The notes under the pieces were generated by a model that was given only the letters and a program-made list of their open reading frames with translations, did not search any database and was not told where the DNA came from. DNA of 64,000 nt from Prevotella melaninogenica (GTDB taxonomy: Bacteria; Bacteroidota; Bacteroidia; Bacteroidales; Bacteroidaceae): assembly GCF_018128065.1 (NCBI RefSeq), contig NZ_CP072360.1:996501-1060500 (forward strand). The letters run 5' to 3'. The stretch's first letter is position 1. The number at the start of each line of letters is the position of its first letter. The position numbers and the translations under genes are program-made. Positions 45,260-54,402 of this stretch are shown here, piece by piece.

Positions 45260-46191
45260 AGGAAGGAAGATGGGGCATCATTTATTGTCCAAAGGGAGGA
45301 TTGTTTGCTAATCCTGTAAAGCGTTGGGAGCAAACCGAACGCTGTTTGCAAGCACACAATATACAATATGATATGGTGCAGAGCGAGAAACCACGTAGTG
45401 TGGACAGACTCGTGCGAATGCTGATTAGTAATGGTTATAAAACGATTATTATCTATGGCGGTGACTCCGCATTAAACGATGCTGTCAACTATCTCATGCT
45501 TTTAGACCCAAAAGAGCGTGAGCGTATTACGTTGGGAGTTATTCCGAATGGCGTGTTAAATGACTTTGCTCACTTCTGGGGTTTTGATGAGTCGCGCTTG
45601 GAACAGACAATCGCTTGGCTTAAACAGAAACGTGTAAGGCGGATAGATATTGGCTGTATTCGCTATGAGAATAAGAAAAATGAACGTTGCCGTCGATATT
45701 TCCTTAACTGTGTAAACATTGGCATGGTGGCCAATATTATGAGTCTTCGTCGTCGTATGCGCCACCTCTTCGTATCTCGTACAATCTCCTTTATCCTTTC
45801 TTGCTTCCTACTTCTGTTCCAGCGCATGGATTATTTGATGTCACTGAAAATCAATACAGATAGTATTAAAGAGCGTTTGATGACGGTTTGTATAGGTAAT
45901 GCTCAGGGCTATGGGCAGACTCCAAACGCCGTTCCTTATAATGGTTTGTTAGATGTTTCAATTGTTTCTCAGCCAAAGATGTGGCAAGCAATGGAGGGAA
46001 TGTATCTTTTGTTGCGGGATAAAATACTAAATCATCGTAATGTGATGCCTTATAGAACGCAGGAATTGAGTGGGCAGATAGCTGAGCACACACCAGTCAG
46101 TGTAGATGGTCGACTATTGAATGGTACGCCTGTTGGTACGTTCACAGTGAGTGTTGAGAAAGAAATTGTTAACTTCCTTATTCCAGATTAA
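45253..46191 (+). CDS. Diacylglycerol/lipid kinase-family protein with altered GGDGT motif
   Basis: This 312-residue protein has the DAGK catalytic fold (residues about 5-140: RLVRMLISNGYKTIIIYGGDSALNDAVNYLM, GVIPNGVLNDFAHF) and the C-terminal beta sandwich (NAVPYNGLLDVSIVSQPKMW, HTPVSVDGRLLNGTPVGTF). The usual ATP-binding GGDGT is GGDSA here. Substrates in the family are diacylglycerol, sphingoid bases or other lipids. Prevotella make sphingolipids, so a sphingolipid-related role is possible but not shown. It is translationally coupled to miaA. Confidence 0.85.
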   Translation: MVEEGRWGIIYCPKGGLFANPVKRWEQTERCLQAHNIQYDMVQSEKPRSVDRLVRMLISNGYKTIIIYGGDSALNDAVNYLMLLDPKERERITLGVIPNGVLNDFAHFWGFDESRLEQTIAWLKQKRVRRIDIGCIRYENKKNERCRRYFLNCVNIGMVANIMSLRRRMRHLFVSRTISFILSCFLLLFQRMDYLMSLKINTDSIKERLMTVCIGNAQGYGQTPNAVPYNGLLDVSIVSQPKMWQAMEGMYLLLRDKILNHRNVMPYRTQELSGQIAEHTPVSVDGRLLNGTPVGTFTVSVEKEIVNFLIPD

Positions 46192-46356
46192 TCATCTTAC
46201 TTATAATTAGTTATAGAGATTATCTAAACTACTTATAAAGATGTTGAACGCTGCCTATGAGTGTTTAGCAAAGTGCTCTTGTGTAAGTAGATTTTAATGG
46301 CTTTTTCTCTTTTATTTTAGAATTAGTAACGTTCTCTTCTTTCCCCTTCTGTTAGT

Positions 46357-46429
46357 GTGTTATTGTTCCGCACAATATGTGCGGAGGCTTAGCACGAATG
46401 GAGTTGGTGGTTAACACGTATGGTGTTTA
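46357..46429. repeat. 22-base-period intergenic array, family C, copy 1
   Basis: Three 22-base units (GTGTTATTGTTCCGCACA, GTGCGGAGGCTTAGCACG, GAGTTGGTGGTTAACACG) and a partial fourth each have GTG...CAC ends that can pair within the unit. Related arrays are at 57549-57636 and 63155-63227. Confidence 0.8.
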
Positions 46430-46627
46430 TTAGAATGATAGTAACTGAAACTAAAAAGTAAACTTGTTATAAGAAAAGGACTGTATTACTTTCTATGTGT
46501 TATTACTTCAAACATAGGAAACCAAATATTTCTAAGATAGGAATGGAAAATTCATAGGGGAAAGTTTATTGTACATTAATAATTGAAAATATTATCTTAC
46601 TTTTAATGCCATTATGAAAAATATTTG

Positions 46628-46635
46628 TATCTTTG
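46628..46635 (+). promoter_or_regulatory. -7 promoter element for the glycogen cluster
   Basis: TATCTTTG matches TAnnTTTG; it lies 74 bases before the first gene. Confidence 0.5.
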
Positions 46636-46709
46636 AAGTGCCAAATGGCAATGTCTGTAAAGACTTATACCAGAAATAAATAAAAACCAAACAATAAACC
46701 TTAAAAGAC

Positions 46710-48653
46710 ATGAGCTACTTAAAATTTGAAAAAGCTCTGATGACCAATCTTCAAGATTCGCTTCCCAAAGAGTTGTTGAGAACCAATCGCTCTGGTGCCT
46801 ATTCTTGTTCGACGGTTGTTGATTGCAACACACGTAAGTATCATGGATTACTTGTTGTGCCAGTTCCCGAACTGGACGATGAAAATCATGTTCTGCTGAG
46901 TTCGCTTGACCCTACCGTCATTCAGCATGGTGCATCATTCAATTTGGGTTTGCATAAGTATCAGGGCAACAACTTTAGTCCACAAGGACATAAGTATATT
47001 CGTGAGTTTGACTGTGATACAGTGCCTACAACGCTTTATCGAGTAGGTGGTGTCCTGTTAAAGAAAGAGGTTGTCTTCCAGCACTATGAGGACCGTATAT
47101 TAATTCGCTATACCTTATTGGAGGCACATTCAAAGACAACTTTACAGTTCCGTCCGTTCTTGGCATTCCGTAGTGTTCGTCAATTCACACACGAGAATGG
47201 TGCTGCTGACCGCTCGTATGAGGTTGTAGACAATGGAATCAGTACTTGTATGTATGCAGGTTATCCATCGCTTTACATGCAGTTCTCAAAGAAAAACGAG
47301 TTCCACTTTGAACCTTATTGGTATCGTGGTTTGGAATATCCAAAGGAGCAAGAGCGTGGTTATGCTTCTAATGAAGACCTGTATGTTCCTGGTTATTTTG
47401 AGATGAACATCAGTAAAGGTGAAAGTGTGGTATTTGCTGCCTCAACAACAGAATGTCATACATCATCATTGAAGAAATTGTTTGAAAAGGAAGTAGAATC
47501 ACGTAGTCCACGTGATAACTTCTTCCATTGTCTTGTCAATGCTGCTCATCAGTTCCATAATCGTACGAAGAACGATGAACGTTATATCCTTGCAGGCTAT
47601 CCATGGTTTAAGTGTCGTGCTCGTGATCAGTTTATTGCTTTACCAGGACTGACTTTGAGCATCGAAGAACAAGACTACTTTGAACTTGTGATGAAGACTG
47701 CAGAGAAGGGTCTACGTGAGTTTATGGAAGGCAAACCGCTCACAGTGAAAATCTATGAGATGGATAAGCCTGATGTCCCACTCTGGTGTATATGGGCTAT
47801 TCAGCAGTATGCAAAGGAAGCTGGTAAGGAGCGTTGTAGAGAACTCTACATGAACTTGGTACGTGACATTGTGGATTATCTCATAGCAAGCAAGCATCCA
47901 AACCTCACTTTGGATGATAATGGATTGCTCTATGCTGATGCGAAGGGAGAAGCAATTACATGGATGAACTCCACAGATAATGGTCAACCAGTTGTCCCAC
48001 GCTCTGGATATATAGTAGAATTCAATGCCCTTTGGTATAATACGCTGCGCTTTACAGCAGCCATGGAAATGGAATGTGGCAACGAGGAGCGTGCAAAAGA
48101 ACTTGAAGCACTTGCAGAGAAATGTAAGACTTCGTTTGTTGAAACATTCCTCAACGAGTATGGCTACCTTTATGATTATGTTGATGGGAAGATGATAGAT
48201 TGGAGTGTACGCCCGAATATGGTGTTTGCGGTCGCACTTGATTATTCTCCACTTGACCAAAAGCAGAAAAGAAGTGTGTTGGATGTATGTACACGTGAGC
48301 TACTTACGCCAAAAGGACTACGTTCCCTCTCTCCAAAGAGTGGTGGATATAATCCGATGTACACGGGTCCACAGCATCAGCGTGACCTTGCTTACCATCA
48401 AGGAACAGCTTGGCCATGGTTGGGTGGCTTCTATCTTGAAGCCTGCTTGAAACTTTATAAGCAGACACGTCTTAGCTTCGTTGAGCGTCAGCTGGTAGGT
48501 TATGAAGACGAGATGATTAACCATTGTCTTAGTACACTACCTGAACTTTTCGATGGAAATCCACCATTCAGTGGTCGTGGAGCTATCTCTTTTGCCATGA
48601 ACGTAGCTGAGGTACTCCGTACGTTAGAATTACTTGAGAAGTATAAATTTTAA
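46710..48653 (+). CDS. Glycogen debranching enzyme (amylo-alpha-1,6-glucosidase, GH133 type)
   Basis: This 647-residue cytosolic enzyme has an N-terminal GDE_N domain (RTNRSGAYSCSTVVDCNTRKYHGLLV, in parts RTNRSGAYSCSTVV and NTRKYHGLLVVPV) and a C-terminal (alpha/alpha)6 barrel. The barrel has YPWFKCRARDQFIALPG (catalytic aspartate region), WMNSTDNGQPVVPRSGYIVE and HQGTAWPWLGGFY. It removes alpha-1,6 branches during glycogen breakdown or trimming. It is first of three genes that form the alpha-glucan cluster; the next starts 14 bases later. Confidence 0.94.
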   Translation: MSYLKFEKALMTNLQDSLPKELLRTNRSGAYSCSTVVDCNTRKYHGLLVVPVPELDDENHVLLSSLDPTVIQHGASFNLGLHKYQGNNFSPQGHKYIREFDCDTVPTTLYRVGGVLLKKEVVFQHYEDRILIRYTLLEAHSKTTLQFRPFLAFRSVRQFTHENGAADRSYEVVDNGISTCMYAGYPSLYMQFSKKNEFHFEPYWYRGLEYPKEQERGYASNEDLYVPGYFEMNISKGESVVFAASTTECHTSSLKKLFEKEVESRSPRDNFFHCLVNAAHQFHNRTKNDERYILAGYPWFKCRARDQFIALPGLTLSIEEQDYFELVMKTAEKGLREFMEGKPLTVKIYEMDKPDVPLWCIWAIQQYAKEAGKERCRELYMNLVRDIVDYLIASKHPNLTLDDNGLLYADAKGEAITWMNSTDNGQPVVPRSGYIVEFNALWYNTLRFTAAMEMECGNEERAKELEALAEKCKTSFVETFLNEYGYLYDYVDGKMIDWSVRPNMVFAVALDYSPLDQKQKRSVLDVCTRELLTPKGLRSLSPKSGGYNPMYTGPQHQRDLAYHQGTAWPWLGGFYLEACLKLYKQTRLSFVERQLVGYEDEMINHCLSTLPELFDGNPPFSGRGAISFAMNVAEVLRTLELLEKYKF

Positions 48654-48667
48654 TAGGAGGAACCAGT

Positions 48668-49936
48668 ATGAAAGTTTTAATGTTTGGATGGGAGTATCCT
48701 CCTCATGTATATGGTGGCTTAGCTACTGCTAACTTTGGTATTTCAGAAGGTCTTCATGCGCAGGGCGACATCGAGACAATACTCTGTTTGCCACACCCTT
48801 TTGGTGATGAAGACCGTACATACGCTGAGATTGTGGCAATGAATCACGTGCCAATCGCTTATCGTGAGCTTAGCTATGATTATGTAAAGAATCGTCTTGG
48901 CAACATTATGTCGCCAGAACTTTACTTTAAGTTGCGTGAGCACATCTATGCAGACTTCAATTATATGCACGTCAACGACCTTGGTGCAATGGATTTTGCT
49001 GGAGGTTATCCTTCTAATCTGCACGAGGAAATCAATAATTATTCGATTATTGCAGGTGTTGTTGCACGTACATACGATTTTGATATTATTCATGCACACG
49101 ACTGGTTGACTTATCCTGCGGGTATTCACGCTAAGCGTGTGTCAGGCAAACCTTTGTGTATCCATGTGCATGCAACTGACTTTGACCGTTCGCGTGGTAA
49201 GGTTAATCCAACCGTATATGGGATAGAAAAAGATGGTATGGATAATGCTGATTGCATCATGTGTGTGTCAGAGCTTACTCGTCAGACGGTTATCAATCAG
49301 TATCATCAAGACCCACGCAAGGTGTTTACGGTACATAATGCCGTTTATCCATTAGCAAAGGATATTGCAGATATGCCACGACCCGACCATAAGGGTAGGG
49401 AGAAAGTCGTGACATTCCTTGGTCGACTGACAATGCAGAAAGGTCCAGAGTATTTTGTTGAGGCTGCCAATATGGTGCTTCATCGTACACGTAACGTACG
49501 TTTCTGTATGGCGGGTTCAGGCGATATGATGGATCAAATGATTTATCTTGCAGCTGAACGAGGTATTGCCGACCGTTTCCACTTCCCTGGTTTTATGCGT
49601 GGAAGTCAGGTTTATGAATGTCTAAAAGCCTCTGATGTTTATGTAATGCCATCTGTGAGCGAGCCTTTCGGAATCTCTCCTTTAGAAGCAATGCAGTGTG
49701 GTACACCAAGTATTATCTCAAAGCAAAGCGGTTGTGCGGAAATTCTCAACAACTGTATTAAGGTAGACTATTGGGATATCCATGCGCTTGCGGATGCAAT
49801 CTACTCTATTTGTCATAATGAGAGCTTTTTCGATTACCTCTCTGTAGAGGGTAAACGAGAGGTCGACCAGATTACATGGGAGAAGGTAGGAGCATGGATT
49901 CGTGAACTTTATCTTCGCACCTTAGGCTGGCAATAA
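48668..49936 (+). CDS. GT4-type glycosyltransferase of the glycogen cluster
   Basis: This 422-residue protein has the GT-B fold. The N-terminal domain is WEYPPHVYGGLATANFGISE, the glycogen-synthase-like start motif, with DFDIIHAHDWLTYPAGIHAK. The C-terminal nucleotide-sugar domain has VTFLGRLTMQKGPEYFVEAA and the EX7E-like motif SEPFGISPLEAMQCGTP. In Bacteroidales this gene is always beside a debranching enzyme and GH57 enzyme, and it probably extends alpha-glucan with UDP- or ADP-glucose. The substrate is inferred. Upstream AGGAGG (48656-48661) is an unusually good ribosome-binding site for this phylum. Confidence 0.92.
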   Translation: MKVLMFGWEYPPHVYGGLATANFGISEGLHAQGDIETILCLPHPFGDEDRTYAEIVAMNHVPIAYRELSYDYVKNRLGNIMSPELYFKLREHIYADFNYMHVNDLGAMDFAGGYPSNLHEEINNYSIIAGVVARTYDFDIIHAHDWLTYPAGIHAKRVSGKPLCIHVHATDFDRSRGKVNPTVYGIEKDGMDNADCIMCVSELTRQTVINQYHQDPRKVFTVHNAVYPLAKDIADMPRPDHKGREKVVTFLGRLTMQKGPEYFVEAANMVLHRTRNVRFCMAGSGDMMDQMIYLAAERGIADRFHFPGFMRGSQVYECLKASDVYVMPSVSEPFGISPLEAMQCGTPSIISKQSGCAEILNNCIKVDYWDIHALADAIYSICHNESFFDYLSVEGKREVDQITWEKVGAWIRELYLRTLGWQ

Positions 49937-49984
49937 ATGCCATGAGAGTACTAATAACCTTTTTAAAACTAAAACAAAAAGATA

Positions 49985-51418
49985 ATGAAAACAATCTGTT
50001 TATATTTCGAAATACACCAGGTAATTCACCTGAAACGCTACCGCTTCTTCGATATTGGTACCGACCATTATTATTATGATGATTTTGAGAACGAACGTTC
50101 AGTATCAGAAATCGCGGAGAGAAGCTATATGCCAGCATTGGAGACACTGCTGCAGATGATTAAAGACAATGGAAAGGCGTTTAAGGTAGCCTTCTCACTT
50201 TCGGGTGTAGGTATTGAGCAACTTGAGATGCATGCCCCACAAGTTCTTGACAAACTGCAGGACCTGAACAATACTGGCTGTGTTGAATTTCTTGCAGAAC
50301 CTTATTCTCATGGTTTAGCATCATTGGCTAACGAGGAAAGTTTTAGGTCAGAAGTGAAGCGTCAGGCTAAGAAGATTAAGGAGTATTTTGGACAGACACC
50401 GAAGGTGTTGCGTAACTCCTCACTTATCTATAGTGACGAGATCGGTTTGATAGCTTCACAGATGGGCTTTAAGGGTATGCTGACAGAGGGTGCAAAGCAT
50501 GTCTTAGGTTGGAAGAGTCCACATTATATATATAATTGTGCGCTTGCTCCTAACCTAAAACTTCTGTTGCGTGATGTAAGGTTGAGCGATGATATTTCTT
50601 TGCGTTTCAACAATTCAGATTGGGAAGGTTATCCTCTATTTGCCGATACATATGTGGCTGAGATTGCGGCTCTCCCAAAGGAGGAGCAGGTAATTGGTCT
50701 CTTTATGAACCTTTCAGCACTCGGTATTGAGCAGCCATTGTCAAGTAATATTCTTGAGTTCTTCAAGGCGTTGCCAGCTTGTGCTAAGCAGTGTGGCATC
50801 ACTTTCTCAACACCAACAGAGATTTGTATGAAGTTGAAGAGTGTTGACAGCCTTTATGTACCAGACACATTGAGTTGGATGGACGAAGAACGTGATGTCA
50901 GCACATGGTTGGGTAATCCGATGCAGCGTGAGGCATTCAATAAGTTGTATAGTATTGCAGACCGTGTACGAATAGCTAATGACCCACGTATCAATCAGGA
51001 TTGGGACTATCTGCAGGCAAGTGATAACTTCCGCTTTATGTCAACCAAACCTTCACGTGTGGGTATGGACCGTGGCATCTATGATGGTCCATTTGATGCT
51101 TTCACTAATTATATGAATATTCTTGGCGACTTCTTGAATCGTGTCAATACGCTTTATCCTGCTGAGATTGACAATGAGGAGTTGAATGGTTTGCTCACGA
51201 CCATCCGTAACCAAGGCGATGAGATTGAAATGAAATCTAAGGATATAAGCAATCTTCAGGCAAAGGTTGAGAAATTGGAGGCAGAAGGTGACAAACTTCG
51301 TGCACTGTTAGAGAAGAAGACTGCTGCAAAGAAGGCTGCTGTTCCAAAGACTACAGCTAAGAAAGCTTCTGCAAAGAAGGTTGTAAAGACAGTTGCTGAA
51401 GAAGTTAAGACTAAGTAA
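49985..51418 (+). CDS. GH57 alpha-amylase-type enzyme with basic histone-like tail
   Basis: This 477-residue protein has a GH57 (beta/alpha)7 catalytic domain: ICLYFEIHQVIHLKRYRF at the start, FSLSGVGIEQLEMHAP, FLAEPYSHGLASL (the nucleophile-glutamate region) and LLTEGAKHVLGWKSPHYIYN. Family members act on alpha-1,4-glucan, some as branching enzymes. A coiled coil (about 395-440: IRNQGDEIEMKSKDISNLQA, VEKLEAEGDKLRALLEKK) follows, then a tail of about 35 residues made of K, A, T and V like histone H1. The tail is not needed for catalysis in other family members. It is last in the cluster, 48 bases after the GT gene. Confidence 0.92.
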   Translation: MKTICLYFEIHQVIHLKRYRFFDIGTDHYYYDDFENERSVSEIAERSYMPALETLLQMIKDNGKAFKVAFSLSGVGIEQLEMHAPQVLDKLQDLNNTGCVEFLAEPYSHGLASLANEESFRSEVKRQAKKIKEYFGQTPKVLRNSSLIYSDEIGLIASQMGFKGMLTEGAKHVLGWKSPHYIYNCALAPNLKLLLRDVRLSDDISLRFNNSDWEGYPLFADTYVAEIAALPKEEQVIGLFMNLSALGIEQPLSSNILEFFKALPACAKQCGITFSTPTEICMKLKSVDSLYVPDTLSWMDEERDVSTWLGNPMQREAFNKLYSIADRVRIANDPRINQDWDYLQASDNFRFMSTKPSRVGMDRGIYDGPFDAFTNYMNILGDFLNRVNTLYPAEIDNEELNGLLTTIRNQGDEIEMKSKDISNLQAKVEKLEAEGDKLRALLEKKTAAKKAAVPKTTAKKASAKKVVKTVAEEVKTK

Positions 51419-51442
51419 GTTTCTTATATAAACATATATATA

Positions 51443-51497
51443 ATGCTCATATAGCATGCTGATGGTTTCATCGGATGTGCTATATGAGCGTTTTTTT
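51443..51497 (+). terminator. Terminator of the glycogen cluster
   Basis: GCTCATATAGCA (51445-51456) pairs perfectly with TGCTATATGAGC (51478-51489), followed by GTTTTTTT. Confidence 0.9.
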
Positions 51498-51698
51498 AGT
51501 TCTTTCGTTAAATGCGTTGATGCTTGTTGTGTATTGTAGAGTTGATGACTTATGCTTTTTTGTTGGAGACAATTGATTGATACTAATTCGAAAAACCTTT
51601 ACAAAACTCAAGGAGGACAACCTATATACAGGGGATAAAACATGTGAAAAAATCAGCTTTGTAACTAACAGGAAATCAGGGGGTTATAAATCCACTTG

Positions 51699-51797
51699 CA
51701 AAAGGTGCTTAATTGGACCTCAAAAGGGCGTTAGTTAGACCTTTAAAGGGCATCTTTTGCAAGCCAGTTGGGCATCTTTTCAAAGCTAAATGAGCAT
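51699..51797. repeat. 22-base-period intergenic array, family A, copy 4 (reverse orientation)
   Basis: Read on the - strand, 22-base units have cores ATGCTCATTTAGCTTTG, GATGCCCAACTGGCTTGC, GATGCCCTTTAAAGGTC, ACGCCCTTTTGAGGTCC and AAGCACCTTTTGC. It lies between the GH57 and UpxY genes. Confidence 0.85.
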
Positions 51798-52291
51798 ATA
51801 TAGATTTTGCAGTGTGCGAAAATGTTTTACATATCTATGGGATAACAAGGATGATTTAGACTGTTGTAAGATTCGAAAATGATTATGAATAGCTATGAAA
51901 TCATTTCCTTTTTTAGTTTTGTCAGCTTGTTGTTTATTTCTTCTCTGTGACCATCTGACTTACATTGTCATATCATAACAGCATATAAGACTATATTTTC
52001 CTATCTATGCATTTAACGAGAGATTCTTTTCGATCTTTTAAGTTCATATATACATAACCTAAAGGAGTTCTAAAGATCATTGAAATCCAAGCTTGTTAGC
52101 AAACCTTTGCGTATTATTTATGTGATAAATAAATGAGAAAAGGCTGTTGATGATGTTCTAATTAGGCTTGTTTTAGTGTGTTATTTAAAGTTATTAGTGC
52201 TATTCATAACTGTTGTTAGAAGTGTCTTATTAGGGAGTGGGGGTTGTTATTATTTTGTTTTATCAGCAATGTTGTGAAACCAATATGAAAG

Positions 52292-52861
52292 TTATTTGTT
52301 CTCTATGGGTACACAACACCAGCGAGAAACCTTGAGCATTACGCCTATTCCAGGGATTTCTTTAAGGAGATAATACTTTTTACTTGAGCGAACCAATCGT
52401 CCAGTCAGACCCTTTAATGGTCCGAACTTTACAAGAACTTCATCTCCAGCTTTCATTTGTGCTTCCTCAGAAGAAAGGAATTTGCGCATCGTTATTTCAG
52501 GATTACACATCAAGCGAAATTCATACATCTGGTCGTGAGGGATGAGAGCATGGTCTCGTGATTCCTTAGATTTCCTTACGATGCTAACCTTATAGTTCGC
52601 TTCTTGAACAATCTTTTGAAAAGATACGTTTTCTTCTGGTTGTTTTATAAAGAGAAGATTTCTAACAACAGGACGTAAAACAGAAATAGGTCTACCACCA
52701 TCTCCTTCCACGTCAACATATTGTTCTGGAACAAAACATTCCAAACCATGACTTGTAAAGTAGTTTTTTACCTCTTCAAGCTTTAATGTGAAAAGCCTTA
52801 ATGCATACCAAGGTGCTCCATCATCAATGATTCCTTCCATGTAGCTTTCCGCTTTTGTCAT
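52292..52861 (-). CDS. UpxY-family transcription antiterminator (NusG paralog), orphan
   Basis: This 189-residue specialised NusG protein has an N-terminal NGN domain (WYALRLFTLKLEEVKNYFTS, FVPEQYV, RPVVRNLLFIKQPEE) and a C-terminal KOW domain (MKAGDEVLVKFGPLKGLTGRLV, KKYYLLKEIPGIGVML). UpxY proteins normally open capsule (polysaccharide) operons and let RNA polymerase read through them. Here no polysaccharide gene is near; it follows trpG by 24 bases at the end of a leftward unit, with nothing downstream. Its function in this place is unclear. Confidence 0.9.
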   Translation of the reverse strand: MTKAESYMEGIIDDGAPWYALRLFTLKLEEVKNYFTSHGLECFVPEQYVDVEGDGGRPISVLRPVVRNLLFIKQPEENVSFQKIVQEANYKVSIVRKSKESRDHALIPHDQMYEFRLMCNPEITMRKFLSSEEAQMKAGDEVLVKFGPLKGLTGRLVRSSKKYYLLKEIPGIGVMLKVSRWCCVPIENK

Positions 52862-52885
52862 AGTATGTGCAAAAATGTTTACTTG

Positions 52886-53455
52886 TTAAATGTGTAACCA
52901 ATTGGCTATAATTGTTCTCCCGTCTGGTGTTAGTACACTCTCTGGGTGAAACTGAATGCCATAAATGTTATGTGTTTTGTGACGTAATGCCATTATTAAT
53001 CCTTCTTTGCTCTCGGCTATTATTTCCAAGCAATTAGGGAAGTTAGTTCTTTCTATAACCCAACTATGATATCGCCCTACTGGGAATTGTTTTGGTACAC
53101 CTGCAAACAACAGTGTATCAATAATCTGTGTTATTTCTGTAGTTACGCCATGAAAGACGTCAGACAGATTCCTTAATTTTGCTCCGAAAACCTCACCAAT
53201 AGCTTGATGCCCTAAGCATACTCCTAAAATGGGTTTTACACCAGCATAATGCTTTATAACCTCTAATAGTAATCCCGCTTCCGAAGGAATGCCTGGTCCA
53301 GGACTCAAGAGAATGCGATCGTAGGCATTTAAATCTTCAAGATTGAATTGATTGTTACGCACCACTGTCACATCAGCTCCTAATTCTTTTATGAGATGAA
53401 CAAGGTTATAGGTGAAGGAGTCGTAGTTATCAATGACAACACAATTTGTTTTCAT
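52886..53455 (-). CDS. trpG: Anthranilate/aminodeoxychorismate synthase glutamine amidotransferase subunit
   Basis: This 189-residue class I amidotransferase passes ammonia to the chorismate-binding partner. It has VVIDNYDSFTYNLVHLIKEL at the start, LLSPGPGIPSEAG, the nucleophile Cys80 in PILGVCLGHQAIGEVFGA, and His-Glu in GIQFHPESVLTPDG. It may serve tryptophan (TrpG) or folate (PabA); pairing with trpF 28 bases upstream favours tryptophan. The other trp genes, including trpE, are absent from the window. Confidence 0.93.
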   Translation of the reverse strand: MKTNCVVIDNYDSFTYNLVHLIKELGADVTVVRNNQFNLEDLNAYDRILLSPGPGIPSEAGLLLEVIKHYAGVKPILGVCLGHQAIGEVFGAKLRNLSDVFHGVTTEITQIIDTLLFAGVPKQFPVGRYHSWVIERTNFPNCLEIIAESKEGLIMALRHKTHNIYGIQFHPESVLTPDGRTIIANWLHI

Positions 53456-53483
53456 TTGTGTCTTAAGCCTCTAACTAATTGAT

Positions 53484-54149
53484 TTACCTTGTTTTCTCAA
53501 GAAAATCCTTTAGTAATGTTACATCCTTTACAGCAGGTGCTGTCTCGAATTTCTCATTTATACTGATGCCATAGAACTGAGGATGAGTAAAACGTTTGAT
53601 TTCATCAGCCTCTTCAGTACCAATATTCCCACTTACAAGGAAAGGAACCTTACCATCATAAGCTTTCAAAACGCTCCAATCATTTGAATTATTTTGGATG
53701 TCAAAGAGGAAATAATCAATCCCGTCTTCATACTCCTTGTATTTCTCTATATCCTCACGCTTTGTTATAACAAGACGCTTCATGATTTTAATTCCAGCAT
53801 GAATGTCTGGGTCAAGGGTGTGACGAAGGTTGTTTACCATCACCATACTCTCTTCTCCGTTAAGCTGAACGATATCAAGTTTGAAGTTGAAGACGCGTGT
53901 AACAATATTCTGTGGCATGTCATCGGCAAAGACACCACAAAGAATTGGTCTTTTACTCTGTTGGGATGGCTCATTTGAAGATAAGTCAGACAAGCTGCTA
54001 TAATCTGGGATAATACCAGCACATGATGAAATCTGACTGACATAACGTTCGCTCTTAGCTTGGAAATCCAGTCCTATCCAGTCTATACCAAGCTGAGAAA
54101 CTTCGTGAATATTGTGGGCATCACGCATGCCGCATACCATTATAATCAT
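53484..54149 (-). CDS. trpF: Phosphoribosylanthranilate isomerase
   Basis: This 221-residue TIM-barrel enzyme carries out the third step of tryptophan synthesis. It has MVCGMRDAHNIHEVSQLGIDWIGLDF at the start (catalytic cysteine in VCGM), ILCGVFADD, LDIVQLNGEES, FDIQNNSNDWSVLKAY and FLVSGNIGTEEADEI. Parts of the middle (IIPDYSSLSDLSSNEPSQQS) are an insertion relative to the shortest homologs. It is first of the trpF-trpG-upxY leftward unit. The promoter candidate is TAAGTTTG at 54183-54190. Confidence 0.93.
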   Translation of the reverse strand: MIIMVCGMRDAHNIHEVSQLGIDWIGLDFQAKSERYVSQISSCAGIIPDYSSLSDLSSNEPSQQSKRPILCGVFADDMPQNIVTRVFNFKLDIVQLNGEESMVMVNNLRHTLDPDIHAGIKIMKRLVITKREDIEKYKEYEDGIDYFLFDIQNNSNDWSVLKAYDGKVPFLVSGNIGTEEADEIKRFTHPQFYGISINEKFETAPAVKDVTLLKDFLEKTR

Positions 54150-54182
54150 ATTGATATAGAATTCTCAAATACTTTTACGCTA

Positions 54183-54190
54183 CAAACTTA
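54183..54190 (-). promoter_or_regulatory. -7 promoter element of trpF-trpG-upxY
   Basis: CAAACTTA on the + strand reads TAAGTTTG, 34 bases upstream of the trpF start. Confidence 0.5.
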
Positions 54191-54402
54191 CATAAAATTA
54201 TCGAATTATACGCCTGTGAAATGAAGAAAAGCTCTTTTCTTGAGGGGAATGATAGATAAAAAGGAGTGATATAAATGCATTCCTATAAAATCAGAGACTA
54301 ATAATACATAGAAAGTGGAAATATTCTTGTCGAACGATATAATAATATCTCTTATGTAGCGTTTAGAAGACATGATAACTCTCATTAATACTCTTTTGGC
54401 CT

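Larger units (their letters stand above)
46192..46709. other. Gene-free stretch of 518 bases
   Basis: It holds the family C array copy 1 (46357-46429) and the promoter of the glycogen cluster (46628-46635). Confidence 0.6.
51419..52291. other. Gene-free stretch of 873 bases between convergent genes
   Basis: It holds the GH57 terminator (51443-51497) and the family A array in reverse orientation (51699-51797). The rest, 51800-52290, is AT-rich and shows no gene. Confidence 0.65.
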
